A DNA stretch of 64,000 nucleotides from Amblyomma americanum (taxonomy: Eukaryota > Arthropoda > Arachnida > Ixodida > Ixodidae): positions 42,619,520 to 42,683,519 of the forward strand of contig NC_135505.1 in assembly GCF_052857255.1 (NCBI RefSeq). The letters run 5' to 3'. Positions 43,329 to 55,419 of the stretch are shown piece after piece. The position numbers and the translations under genes were made by a program. Under the pieces are notes generated by a model, which was not told the DNA's origin, did no database searches, and saw only the letters and a list, made by a program, of their open reading frames with translations. Each line of letters opens with the position of its first letter. Positions within the stretch are counted from its first letter, which is position 1.

Positions 43329-45429
43329 TTTTCAGCCTGGGTACTTCGGCTCAGTTGACGAGCGCTTTAACCCCTCAGAAATTTCGTGGTTGTTTCCAGG
43401 TTGAGCACGCAGTGCAAAGCGGATGGAAACCGTTGATGGGCACCAAACACGGGCAGCGTCGAAAAGGAAGTTACTATCCAAGGTCGGGATCAGACAAGGC
43501 CTGCGGTTTGAGAAGATTGAATGCCACGAGGTAGGCGTTACCTGCTCAGTAGGCACTCCACCTTGAGTGCGCTGCTGCGAGCCTTCAGACCGCAGACAGC
43601 AAACAGTGCAGCTGGCACGTTCTGTGCGCCAGCACGCTGCGCTACTTCGCTGCCGTATGAGTGAAGAAAAAACAGATGACTCTTTCGGAAACGCACCTGA
43701 TTGAACGCATGTGGGTTAATGTCAACACACCATTGATACAAGGCGGCACGCTTTTCGCTTGGAATGACTTCGTTTGTACGGTGGTGAACATCGCGGTCAT
43801 GTGCTGTTATATGAAGGGGTCGTATGAGAAGTACGAGCACTCGTAGAAAGCAAGGCTTCCGATTAGGAGGCTGATGTAGAACCAGCTGCCTTGAACGTGA
43901 CTGACTTTACAATTTTTATAATAGAGAGGCGGGCAAGTTGGTGACTAGCAGTAGAATGCATCTTGAAACCGCGCAAAAAAGACAAGGGACGAGGAAGAAC
44001 CCAACAGCACAGAGCACGGAACTTCAACTGGTTTATTACAATGGTGCATCACAGTTACACCATCATCGCAATCACACTGTTACCTGACCCTTTGTCAGGT
44101 TACAGTGTTTTCATTCTTTTACAATTTTTATGGTCTGAAAATCAGGCAGACATTTCGATTCTGACTTCTGAAAACATTTCTCGCTTTATTGGTGAAAGTT
44201 ATATCCTCCAGATATATCTCGTTTTTTTTTTCCGTGTTATAATGTGGTATTTTTGCGTTGTAAAATCTCAATGTCAAAACTCAGTTTTTTTTTCTCAGAA
44301 CATTTGGTTTGAAGTAATTACTAATTATAGCTACAATTGTTGTTATATAGCTGTAAAGCAAATATAGAGTAAGTGCCTAAAATGTTATCATCAAGCGAAA
44401 AGTTGCAGATGCGGAATATTGAAACTATGTAACAAAAACGAATGAGGAAGCTTAACTGCAGAAGTTTAGTTCACAAATTATCGCTGGGCTGTTGAACAAG
44501 AGCGTGGGGAATCATGCGGTGCGAGTGTTGAGCAAGGCAAAGAAATTGCCTTTTAACTGTCCTGGCAACGAGAATATATGGCTACTTTTTTAGCACTTCG
44601 TGACATGGCGCGGTTTCAAGCGTGCTTACATGCAATGGAGAAACGTGCTTAACAGAGTAACTGCCCCAAGCTTATGATGACTGTGAACCGCACTACGCCA
44701 GCAGGCGACGTTAGGCTGCGAGGTTGAGCATTTCTCTCTACACAGCAGCGTAAGATACCGAATAATGTCCTTAAAATCCGCTACTGCGCTACTCAATAAA
44801 ACGACACACCCTTTCGGCGGACCTCTGTCTTCCACATTTTGCTATTGCTTTCTTGTCAACGCATGTAATTAGTACTCCATAACCAGTTTGGCATAACACC
44901 TATATAGATATTAGTACTCTTTCCTTGTTAAAATCGAATTTCTGAAATTCAGTTTGGTCTACGTGTAACATTTTTGTCTCTGTTTAAACGAACAATGCAA
45001 CCACTCCCTAAATTCATGCGTAAAGCAAATCGCTGCCAGTAATGGTCTCGACGAGAACTGGACCCAGACGGAGATATAACGCACCGCGATAGAGTCTGCT
45101 GTAAAGCAGCAGAGTATATCGCAGTTTTAAAGAAATAAACGCTATGTTTGCCAAAAGCAGCCTTTTGCCTTTATGATGAGAAGTCCAGTTGATAAGAAAT
45201 TCGGGTACAAAAACTTCATCCGCGTGGCTATCACGTTGGTTATAAATAGGCTCGACTATATTTTTATTTGAATAAAAAATTAGAGATAAATATCAACTGA
45301 TAGCAGTTTGAAAAATGACCTATTGTTAGGGAAGTCTCTAATTCAGGGAGCAGTTTATGTGAGAAAAATGTAGGTCGTACCTTTCGAGAGTTAGATTTAT
45401 CGCGTGATGCGGGCCCTCGATGACGTTGA
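43329..45429. other. Non-coding; small foldback at 44074-44108
   Basis: No gene recognised. CACTGTTACCTGA and TCAGGTTACAGTG form a 13-bp stem (one mismatch) around CCCTTTG. The preceding GCGCAAAAAAGACAAGGGACG..AACTTCAACTGGTTTATT string resembles tick foldback-type insertions, but only one arm is present. Confidence 0.4.
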
Positions 45430-46260
45430 GCCCGTCAGGTACATCAAAAATTATCATCAGTAGCTACATTGATCGCCGCACCGAACAGCCACGTATCCAG
45501 ACGCCCTAAAGCCCACACAATCGCAAAGGCCTCTCGCTCAATCGCCGGCCATTTAGCTTGATTGCGGCGTGCATTAATCGAAAAACGCAATTGGCCTTTA
45601 TTTCTCTTCATATGCCTGCGCCAAGCGTGCTCCGACTGCCTTCTCTGAAGCATCGATCGGTGGTCAAGATGAAGCCTTTCTCCAGGTTTGGCACAGTTAA
45701 TGTGATCAGCTTGGCTAACTCAGCCTTGACAGCGTTAAAAGCGCACTCTGCACCCTTAATCCAGGGAATCGCGTCTTCCACTCTCGGGCCAGTCAGGTCA
45801 GTTAGGGACGCACCAATTCTTAGTAAGATGGGACGTGTTGTTTCTATATTAATAGACTAGACCCAGCGCGCTACGTAGGATTTTCTTCGCCGCTGGCGGT
45901 TTTAGCCGCAAAATAGCATGCACGCGCTCGGCGTCTGGCGAGTGGAGTCCGGACCCTACCACATGCCACAAATACTTTACATTGGGCTGTGCGAACTTCT
46001 ACATGGCCGGGTTAATTGTAAGGCTGGCATCTGTAATGGTCCCCAAAACCCTTACTAAATGCACGATGTGTGACCCCTAAGTATGTGAATACACAGACAC
46101 GTCGTCTGTGTAGGCTCAGGCATATCCGCCATGCTCTTGGAGGGACTTTGTTTATGAAACGCCGAAATGTGGCTGCTGTGTTTAGCAGCCCATATGGCAT
46201 TACCCGCCATGCAAACCGTCCTATCGTCGTTGCGAATGCCGTGTATTTTTGAGAGGCCGG
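45430..46260 (-). pseudogene. Gypsy-4 fragment: RT end and RNase H
   Basis: Minus-strand frames read MPYGLLNTAATFRRFINKV (RT, MPFGLxNAxATFQ motif), then the catalytic YIDD region shifted out of frame, then ILTTDASEKAVGA-type and QAKWPAIEREAFAIVWALGR, LDTWLFGAAINVATDDN, which is RNase H. Deletions and frameshifts throughout. A fourth gypsy lineage by wording (AKWPAIEREAFAIVWAL). Confidence 0.75.
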
Positions 46261-46359
46261 TTCTCCAGCGATTTGCCAGTGGCCCGAACCGTCACCTTGT
46301 TAAGTTATAGTGATATATCTGTCCGTGGATAGGTAATAGTTTAATATAGAGAGACTCGT

Positions 46360-48260
46360 ATATGCTCTAATGAACAGATGTAACCTAAAAGCGGTGAAGA
46401 GGAAACTAGGCATAGGTAAAAACCAGATGTATGCGTCAATAGACAAAGATTGGTATTAGCATTGTGGATAAGATAGTTAAAGTAGCTGAAGAGTTCTACA
46501 CAAATGTGTACAGTAGCCAGTGTAATCAGAACGTTAATGAGAGAGACACTAGCACACAGCAATGCGTCATTCCGAAAAATAAAGAAAGAGGAAGAAGAGA
46601 GCCTCAGGCTCAGTATGAGGACAACAACAACAACAGGTAGACAGGATCAGGTAACAGCAGATCTGTTGAAGGACGGAGGGTAGATAGTTCTAGAAAAACT
46701 AGCCACCTTGTATCCGCAATGCCCCTCGAACGTACCAGAACCTTGGAAGAATGCGCAAACCGTATCTTAATTCGTGAGGAAGGAGACGCCAGAGTTGAGA
46801 AATTACAGACCGATCAGCTTACTGTCCGTGACCTACAAAGCATATACTAAGGTAATCGCTGATACAGTCAGGGAAAAATTGGACTTTAATCAACCAAATG
46901 ATCAAGCATGCTTGAGGATATTCCACAATAGATCATATTCACGCTATCAATCAGGTGATAGATAAATGCGAAGAGTATAACCAACATCTGTAGATAGCCT
47001 TCATTGATTACGAGGAAGTATTTGACTCAGTGGAAACCACAGCAGTCATGCAGGCATTGCGGAATTAGGGTGAGAAGAGCCTTAATTCAAAACAGTGGAA
47101 GATATAAATAAGAACTGTACAGCTACCATAGTCGTCCATAAAGTCAGCAATAAGAATCCAATAAGAAAGGGCGTCAGGCTTTGGAGACACGATCTCGCCA
47201 ATACTATTAACCGTCTGCTTACAGGAGGTATTCCGAGGCCTGAATAAGGACGATTTGGGGATAAGAATTATTGTAAAATGGCTAGAAAATAATTTTAGTG
47301 TAGTATAGGGCGGCAAAAGGTTAAATGGGCGGATGAGATTAAGAAGTTTGCAGGCATAGGTTGTACGCAGCTGGCAAACGAAAAGGTTAATTGAAGAGAC
47401 ATGGAAGGGCCATTGCTTTGCAGTGGGTGTAGTCAGGCTGATGATGACGATAAACTAAATAATATGCGATTCGTTGTGGCCATTGCCTTGCTTAGTCACT
47501 CAGAAGGTGAACTGCAAAACATGATAAATGAGTTAGACAGGCAGAGGAGAACGGTGGGTCTAAAAATTAACATGTGGATAACTAAAGTTTTGCTCAGTAG
47601 TCAAGCAAGGAAACAGCAGCTCACAATTAGTAGCGAGGTGTTGGAAGTGAGAAGAGATTACGTCTACTTAGTGCAGGTAGTAACAGCTGATCTGGATCAT
47701 GAGAGGGAAATAACAAGAAGAATAAGAATTGGGTGGAATGCATATGATAGGTTTTCCCAGATCATGAATAGCAGTTTACCAATTTACCTCAAGAGAAACG
47801 TGTGCAGCAGCTGTATCTTACCGGTACTCACCTGCGGGGAAGAAACATGGAGGTTAAGGAGAAGGGTTTAGTTTAAGTTAAGGACAACGCAGTGAGCCGT
47901 GGAAAGAATAATGATAGGTGTAACGTTAAGAGACCGAAAGCGGGCAGAGTGGGTGAGGGAACAAACGTGGGTTAATGAAATCCTGGTCGAAATCAAGCGG
48001 ATGAACTGGGCTTGGGCAAGGCATGTAATGCGAAGGCAAGATAACCGTTTATCCTTATGGGTAACGGAGGGGATTCCAATAGAAGGCAAGCGTAGTAGAG
48101 AGGGAGGGGGGCAGATGTTTGGTCGACGGATGAGATTAGGAAGTTTGCAGGCAAAGGGTGGACGCAGCTGGCAAAACACAGTGTTAATTGGAGAGACACG
48201 GGAGAGGGCTTTGTTCGCAGTGGGTGTAGTCAGGCTGATGATGAGGGTGTAGTAGAGTTT
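46360..48260 (+). pseudogene. RTE-type LINE, RT to 3' end, with nested RTE 3' end
   Basis: Blocks in order: VKVAEEFYTNVYSSQCNQN-like pre-RT; VTADLLKDGG; PELRNYRPISLLSVTYKAYT; NQHL(*)IAFIDYEEVFDSVETT; NPIRKGVRLW. At about 47310-47450 a second RTE 3' end (ADEIKKFAGIGCTQLANEK, SGCSQADDDD) is spliced in. The first copy then resumes with KLNNMRFVVAIALLSHSEGE, LQNMINELDRQRRTVGLKIN, DYVYLVQVVTADLDHEREI and RHVMRRQDNRLSLWVTEG, ending in GATGATGAGG. The catalytic F(V/A)DD reads FVVA, so the polymerase is dead. Confidence 0.82.
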
Positions 48261-48867
48261 ATATGTCACTACCGAAATGAGCGCGAGAAGACGTTGAGTT
48301 GTGTTATCTTAAGGTGCGGAAGGTAGGAGCGCTAAAGTGCTCGAAGTCTTTTGGTCTCAACGGTTGCGCAGTTTTATAGTTTTGCTGTTATATATCGACA
48401 GAATCAGCCATCTTGTCCTTCCTGCTTCCAGCTGCAGAAAGTGGTATATAATGCAGGGATTTCAGATTACCTTGCCAGCAGACTGACTGGCTGATTACAG
48501 CGGGAAAGAAAAACGGCAAAGACTGCACCAAGCTCGGGAAACTTTGAGCTAAAAATAACAATGTCATGTGATTGCTTCCTGCGCACATTATTATTCACTT
48601 CGAGTTACAGCAAATAGTAGGGCTTGAAGTGTCCTACATGAAATTACGTTTACGGTATAGTTTACAATCCTTGAATGCGTATGCCCTTAAACAAGTGCCA
48701 TTTTACTTTATGCAATTGTACGTTAAAACGATTCACATCATTTAGAAAAATTGACAGAAAAATTGTCTATTTTACAAAGTTTCTTCTGAATAATGACCGT
48801 TTACAGGTTTTATATAATACAATGTAGCCCACATATTTCAAAGCAGTCATTATTCAATGAACACTTA
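48261..48867. other. Non-coding, no recognised feature
   Basis: AT-rich; nothing recognised. Confidence 0.4.
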
Positions 48868-49060
48868 GCCGCCGCGGTCGCTCAGTGTTATGGCGCGCAG
48901 CTGCTGAGCCGAAAAACATGGGTTCGGTCCCGGCCGCGGTGTCGAATTTCGATGGAGGCAAAATAGCAGATGCCCATGAACTGTGCGATGTCGGTCTTCT
49001 GTCTTAGCCTGGCTCGTTTTGGGACGTAAAAACCCATTCAACGTAAACCAAACCAAATTA
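48868..49060 (+). mobile_element. Ruka-like SINE, copy 5, internally deleted
   Basis: Head GCCGCCGCGGTCGCTCAGTG, B box GGTTCGGTCCC, CGAATTTCGATGGAGGC, then a jump over the GCACGTTAAAG..CTACGGCGTCCC part to TTAGCCTGGCTCG and GGGACGTAAAAACCC, tail AAACCAAACC. Confidence 0.85.
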
Positions 49061-50430
49061 GCATATCGCTTTCTTTCTGATGAGGTGCACGAACTTTTAT
49101 TATTGTGCAGCTTTGCCAGACGTCCTTATAACTTGCATGGTTAAAAAACCTGTAATACGTTACCGAGACACGCTTATACTTGTTATTCACTATAAAGAAA
49201 ATATTTTATGCAAAAAATCAATCTTCACATCCGACAAATAACTTGTCTGCCCAACCACCCTTCCGCACGCCGCTCTGTTCTGTCTTGAGTTATTTTTAAA
49301 AATAGGAGAGCTAAGCACATAATTATATTGAAGAAAATAATTTACCTACGTTTTCTGAAAAGTTAAACATATTAGCCAAATAAATTCAACATGCTGCTTG
49401 CCGCTTGACTTTCGATTCCTTCTACCACAGGCTAATCCCACTCGCTGACATAGGTGATCATTGCAGAAAAATTTCAGGTGAATTTAGAATTTTATCGGAC
49501 AGTATCCTTGTGTCTGCGATCATGCAGAAGCAGCAGTTTCAAAATGTTCTTGAAATAATATTTACACGAACTTGAATTGGAAGCCGCCCATGATGACGAA
49601 ATAAATATGCATTGGAAATGGAAATGAATATTTGAAGTGGAGATCTACTTTACGCCAGGTGATCAAATGTGCCTTTGCAGTCCACGACATTTCACGAACC
49701 CTTGCTTGGAGTATTTTTTGGTACTTAGAAAAATAAATATATCATTGTGGGATAAGCTAAGCCGCGGTTCTTGCTTTAAAAGCAAGTATGGAATTAGGAT
49801 TACATGGAGTTCTGTTTATTTTAAGAGCAAAAAGTTTGCTTAGTATACTCGCCGCATTTCTCTGTGGTGATCGCGTTTGTTCCCGCCGGAAAGGACACAT
49901 AGAAGCCTCTGCCCACATAACATTGAGAGCAGGAGTAAACCTGTTTCACGACTAGCGCAGCTGACTGAGTTTCCGCGAGGTGGGCCTAAACCGCGAAGTG
50001 AAATAACGAAGTGAAGTTGTTTGCGGGAAGATGTAACAGAATCCGTTGATTTAGGAGACAGACCGTTGTTTGAAATCGATAGAAGACCCCACCCGCACCA
50101 GCGCTTACAAGGATACAGGCGTTTCCTAAACTTCAAACAAGTTCCTTTTGCAAATGTCTATCGTATAACGTCAGTTTGACAGGGCTATTTTCCTGCGCTA
50201 ACAATTACACGGCCATAATTTGAGCACGCATCTTGGTAATTTCAGTTCAGTTTTATTCCTGTCATGCAACGTAGCTGAAGAGAGAGGCTTGATAACGCTC
50301 TCGTCTCCCGTAGCCGTTAGACGCGGTGGCGATATGTTACAGTGAAAAATTATGCAAAGAAAGAGGGACGCGGATATGAAATACATGCAGTATTGTCAAA
50401 ATACCTTAGAACTACTGTCTCCATTGGTGT
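49061..50430. other. Non-coding, no recognised feature
   Basis: AT-rich; no family-like frame. Confidence 0.4.
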
Positions 50431-51500
50431 CCTCTGGGGATGCAAAACCCCATGGGAGTGGCAGCGACTCCCAAGCGACTGAGTGGGCCAGTCGCGCACG
50501 TGAGGTCCGATGCCAGTGCGGAGGCAGGCCTGGTTTCATAATCAGATTGGACTCACGGAATTGGGCTCGAAAAGTGCTCGAAAATCAAAAGGCCTCTGCA
50601 CGCGGGGGCGTGCGTGGCTACCGGCTGGCGCGTCGGTTTCTGGTCACGGAGAGGCCAGGTCCGCGCGAGGGTTTCCAGCAGAAGGGCTCCTTGGGAGCGA
50701 TGTCATCGGGGAAGCAGCCAGGATGGCTGACCGTGGGGCCGTGAGGCTGGAGCGCGGGACGCCGAGGTACGGGGCACCTTAGTACGACCGATGCGAAAAC
50801 CGTCGATGTTGTGGAGTAAAGGTGGAGTAGACCCGGGGTATCTCACCCTCGGCCAGGTTCTTGGCTTGTGGCCCGGTCAGCCCGGCCCTGGACACTCCCT
50901 CCTCAGTAGGTGTGGAGCAAGCTAGGGGAGGAAATAAGTGCAAGGCTGTTTGGTTGGAAGCACAGGTGGGTCCCCGGGAGTCTAATTACATTGGCTGGAT
51001 CCACCACACATACTTCCGGAGTCTGAAAAACCGCGAAAAACACTTGACGGTTAGTAGCTGGGCAGCGATTCGCAAGTCCGAACCGGACCCCTAAATTTCG
51101 TGGAGGAGCCCGAGGCAGCTGCCCCGGGTTAGGATTTCCTGTCTCCGAGTCAGAGCTATTGCGTCGTTGGGTGGTCGGGCATCCCGTGGGTGGAGCCGCA
51201 CCATTGGTCGACATCGACGCCCTCCCTGTCCTGGCCAGACAGGAGTCGAGCAATGATAAAATGAGGGTCAATGTCTCGCTGTCCCCATTCCCATCACATT
51301 ACCCATAACCCTTCCCTCAGTCCCATTCCCACAACCTACATCCCACCCCCTCCGCTACGTCCCAGGTTAGATCAGGGGAGTCTCCCCGGGCCCGCTCCCC
51401 CGGCTGTGGGTCGCTTAGTGGCATTACCCGCCTCATTTTTTTCAAAAGCACAACATAGCCTTCGGGCCTTTTCATTTATATTACGATTGGGTTAAGCCTG
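50431..51500. other. GC-rich unassigned block
   Basis: About 1.07 kb with base composition clearly above its AT-rich surroundings and no convincing protein. Such blocks in tick genomes are often retroelement UTRs; I cannot tie it to an element here. Confidence 0.3.
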
Positions 51501-51820
51501 TAATACTTAGTGGCACAGGCAGGGGCCTATTGGTTTACATTCTTTTTCTGGGTGCCCCACCATACTTTTTTGTCTCCGCACAGCTTACACGAATATAAAG
51601 AAGCGATTTTTTTAACTCGGCGGGTCTTTTCTTAAGGGAGTAATTTTTTCATTGTCTTGTAAAAACATATTTTTTATGGTTTTATATGAAGCGGTTGCAA
51701 CTGAATAAATCGGTAAATATGTATCTGTTCAGGTAATATAATAATGCGTACCTTAACGTGTCAGCCTGTCATTTATGTCTGAGCAAGGTATATACCAGTG
51801 TTGATGATTAATGATTTTAT
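51501..51820. other. Non-coding, no recognised feature
   Basis: AT-rich; nothing recognised. Confidence 0.4.
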
Positions 51821-52048
51821 GGTTTATGGGGTTTAACGTTTAAAAGCGGCTCAGGCATTGAGGGGCGCCGTAGTGAAGGTCTTCGGATGTTTCGACCACC
51901 GGGAGTTTTTTAACGTGCACTGACATCGCACAGTTCACGGGCCTATAGAATTTCGCCATCATCAAAATTCAACAGCCACGGTCGGTATCGAACCCTCGTC
52001 TTTCCGGTCAGCAGACGACCGCCATAACCAACGACGTACCGTGGCGGC
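51821..52048 (-). mobile_element. Ruka-like SINE, copy 6
   Basis: Minus-strand full-length but diverged copy: GGTTTATGGGGTTTAACG at the left (3' end), GGCGCCGTAGTGAAGG, TTTAACGTGCACTGACATCGC, GAATTTCGCCATCATC, and CCGTGGCGGC at the right (head). Confidence 0.88.
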
Positions 52049-52449
52049 ATTTCTATTGTCCTCTTGCATTGTGGACAATGTTATTTTTTCGTAAATTATC
52101 AAGGTTCCTCACAAATGCAATGTGGCTGGGTACCTTAGATTTGCATAGCTGGTCACTCTGTATTGATGAATTACCGTTGCATTCATAACAAGGTATTTTT
52201 TTTTATTCGAGATGTTTGCCATTAGGCATATTCAGAAAGGGAGAGAATGTTAGAAGGAAGACTGTAAATAAGCCGCGCATAAAAAGTGGCAAAAATTCTC
52301 GATACAGTGACTGTCAAGAGTCCACTTGCGATAGCCATCTTCAACGTCCCATCGCAGGTCTACCTTCCTTAGGAAGCGACGTCTCACGGAGGCTGCAGCC
52401 AGGCAAGTCAAGAGCAAGTGTTTTGCGTCACACAGTTCAGGCGCAGCGC
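52049..52449. other. Non-coding; LINE-D 3' flank or UTR
   Basis: No independent feature recognised. Confidence 0.35.
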
Positions 52450-52479
52450 TACAATGGGGACACTTGTAGTCAATTATAA

Positions 52480-53117
52480 GAGTTTGTCATGCCACCGATG
52501 ACACACAGAGCGAGTTGAGTTGAGTGGTTGTAAACTACCGGTGGGATTAGCCTTGCAGTTGCTGCCGGCAATTGCTCCACCGTAGCGACACTTAAATAGA
52601 AATCACAGAAACACTGTCCACGAGTCAGAGCCGCTCCTGCTCGAATCCGGAGCACGGGTACCTCCTCCTCCCGAGTGACACACGGGAGAGAGGGTACGAA
52701 CACGGAGGAATTACAGCACTTGTTCGCTGACGCAGGAATGGATCTGGAGAAAAGGTGGTGGCGGCGGGATGTCTGATGTGCCAAGGTGCATCTTCGTATC
52801 CACACGACTATTATGCGGGTGGTGAGCATGGCCGCGAACCCAGTGCGGACGCACAGGACAGGGGTATTTTTTGCAGAGTTGGTGAACGGACTGTGTAATT
52901 TGGAATGACCTCAGGACAGCCTTAAGCATCTTAAGGGCGGCAACGGAGTCAGCGTAAATATGAACAATATCGAAAGTGGATACGAGTGGAAGGGAAGTAA
53001 TGACGTCGTGTATCGCTTGAAGGTCCAAAGCAAGGGGGTGCAAATATCCGCACAATATGTAGCGCGGGAGTTAAGATTAGGATGGGAGGGACGGTAAACT
53101 GCGGTAACTGCCTGCAA
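52480..53117 (-). pseudogene. LINE-D RNase H and C-terminal region
   Basis: ALDLQAIHDVITSLPLVSTF, IVHIYADSVAALKMLKAVLR (RNase H Asp strand) and CPVRPHWVRGHAHHPHNSRV (the WVxGHxxxxxNxxxD motif) are clear. The end near 52640 (RIRAGAALTRGQCFCDFY) resembles the C-terminal knuckle region of the family but is worn. Confidence 0.75.
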
Positions 53118-53900
53118 TAGGGAGTTATAGCATATCGTTACCGTGTTTACGTTACCGTTTACCGTGTTACCGGACGCCGGATTTGCCAGAAGACGTTTTA
53201 GCGTACCGTCTCTCCCGTAACAAGTTACCGTAAGGCTAAAACGAGTGATGATGATGGCAGATGCCTAGCTTTTAATGATAAATAAAATACGGATGCATTG
53301 CAATCATTTCTATGCAGTGAAATGCTAAACTTTAATAATCTTTTTCTCTGCATATAAAGCCGTACCGACTACACTTCAGCTAACAGCGAACTCAGCGGCT
53401 TTTCAAATGTGCCCGTGAAGATAGACACCTTTGCCTGGCCTGGCCAGTAGACAATTTCACTACGTAGACCTCAGTAAGCTTGCATAGACAGCGCACATTG
53501 CGTTGCGAGCGCTGTAAAAAAAGCACAACTATGAAACCTGTTTGCCGTGCCACATCGTGGCTTATTTATTTGTATGAATGTGAACACTGTGGCGCCATCT
53601 AGTGGCAGTAAGTTAAAGCGCACCATCTGCGGGCCGGAGAAACGTTTTATTTTCTGCAATTACTGATGATTATACCAAGACAATTGCCAGTCTTTTTTTC
53701 TCGAGGAAAAAAATCATGAAAATATAGAGAAATGTTAAATCGGGCACAAAACTGAAGAGCTGAAGTGTAGTCGTTGCTATTTGGCTATGTACACGACATA
53801 TGGTCATGCTTAACTGCTCAAACATCGGCAAATAATCTCAAAAACATGGCCCGGTTGTTACTCAAACCTCAATGTATGAGTGAGAGTTTGCCAATTAAAA
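53118..53900. repeat. Insertion in LINE-D with GTTACCGT-rich patch
   Basis: Separates the LINE-D RT from its RNase H. 53130-53230 is rich in (G)TTACCGT and TACGTTACC words on one strand. The string GTGGCGCCATCTAGTGGCAG lies near 53588. Element type not recognised. Confidence 0.4.
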
Positions 53901-55330
53901 GCAAATACGTTCATTAATAGCGAGAAATACCTTCATGTATGTCTGTGAGTTGCAAATATGACCATGGAAGAAGAATCTGTAAATGATGAAGCTGAAGTGA
54001 AATCTTGCATACTCTGTTAGCCTCACGCTAGTGAATGATTTCACTTGATGTACTAATTTGAGCGTACACGTGCAGAACGAGTATGGGTGTAATACGAGGG
54101 AGATAAGTTGTGGGAGGCATAGCCTCCCGGCTGATTGCATCACTGTCCCAGTGTCCCAGTGAAGACAGGTGAGGCGATGAAATTGGGTCTCGTACACTAT
54201 CCGCAGCTGGAGGATGGAGCCCACAAACTGACGGGAATTATCAGCACGCGCTCCGCCAGACCGCATAGCTATGCGTCGAATCAGACTGCGAGTGTAGCGC
54301 GAGCCGACTTACGGGCCGCATTTAGCCACGGGGTCCCAGATGTACGAAGTAGAAGACCTAGAACACGCACACTTTCTACTTGAGGAATTGGAGAATGATC
54401 TACCGTGAAGGTAAAAAGGGCTGCTTTCCGTAAGCCGCACCTGTTTCCAATGCGAATGAAACATGATTTCTTACACGGTAGCGCCCGACCCAAAGGGAGT
54501 AGTCGTGATGTTAAGGCATCCAGCGCTCGCTGGGGCGCTGACGTGCACAGCGTGCATCTGGATGACAGGACCGCAAGGTTATATCGTCGGCGTACGCAAG
54601 GACGCGTACAGAAGGCATTTTCTCTAGGGCTCGGACAAGACGTATAAAAGTTACGTTAAACAATGTGGGGGCAAGGACGGAGCACTGCGGTACACCGCGG
54701 TTGTAGGTAAAGTAACCAAAAGGTTTCCCATTGACACGTACACTGAAGGTTCTGTTTGTTAAAAGTGAGTGAATTGAGAGCAGAAACCGATTCGGGAGAC
54801 AGAGATATTGAAGGGTGCCAATAATTGCTGAGTGAAAGACTTGTCAGATGCCTTTGGTGATGTCAGTAGCGATCACCGTACGAGCAAGATGACTATAGGG
54901 AGAATGGTTGAGTACTACCTCCATAAAAAAAAACGCAAACAACCCGGCCCCAGCACGCTCCGCTGTTTCAATTTCTTTTCACCCCGCTTTGACTTCGGTG
55001 ATAGCAAAAAGAGCCTAGACTCATCCATGATATATTCTAGGATGGCTCTAACGTCTTTTTCGTACCACCAAGGTAAAAGCGCGATGAAAATAAATTCCAA
55101 CAGCGGGGTGTGTTGGCGCCGGGTTGTTCGCATTTCTTTCCATTGAGGTAGCACGTCCGCAGCCAAAACAGCCAGCCTGTCTTCCGTTCCAGTTTGAGGG
55201 AAAAACCCAGTTTGAGACTCTAGATAACAATCATTGGATTCCAGCCACCATGACAAGCGAGCTGCTAGAATGTGTCCACATAGCTTGCAGATAATAGGCG
55301 TAAGAGAAATAGGGCGGAGGAGGAGGAGGA
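53901..55330 (-). pseudogene. LINE-D reverse transcriptase, main part
   Basis: Minus-strand wording: RPISLTPIICKLCGHIL (55320-55270), SQTGFFPQTGTEDRLAVLAA, GVPQCSVLAPTLFNVTF, VLAYADDITLRSCHP (YADD intact, near 54583-54597), IRIGNRCGLRKAALFTFTVD and PQVESVRVLGLLLRTSGTP. Stops and frameshifts between blocks. RT would copy LINE RNA at the target nick. Confidence 0.8.
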
Positions 55331-55419
55331 AGAGGAGGAAACTCAGGGAGATAAACTGGAAGAATAATAGGTTTGCTACCCTACACGGAATGAAAGAGGT
55401 GCGGGGAAAAAAACGAACG

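Noticed and set aside
50352..50744. 130-codon plus-strand frame in the GC-rich block
   Set aside because: No domain resemblance; long frames are expected by chance at this base composition.
53471..53659. Minus-strand frame near the GGCGCCATCTAGTGG string
   Set aside because: Short, no motif; the string is a common tick repeat word, not evidence for a gene.
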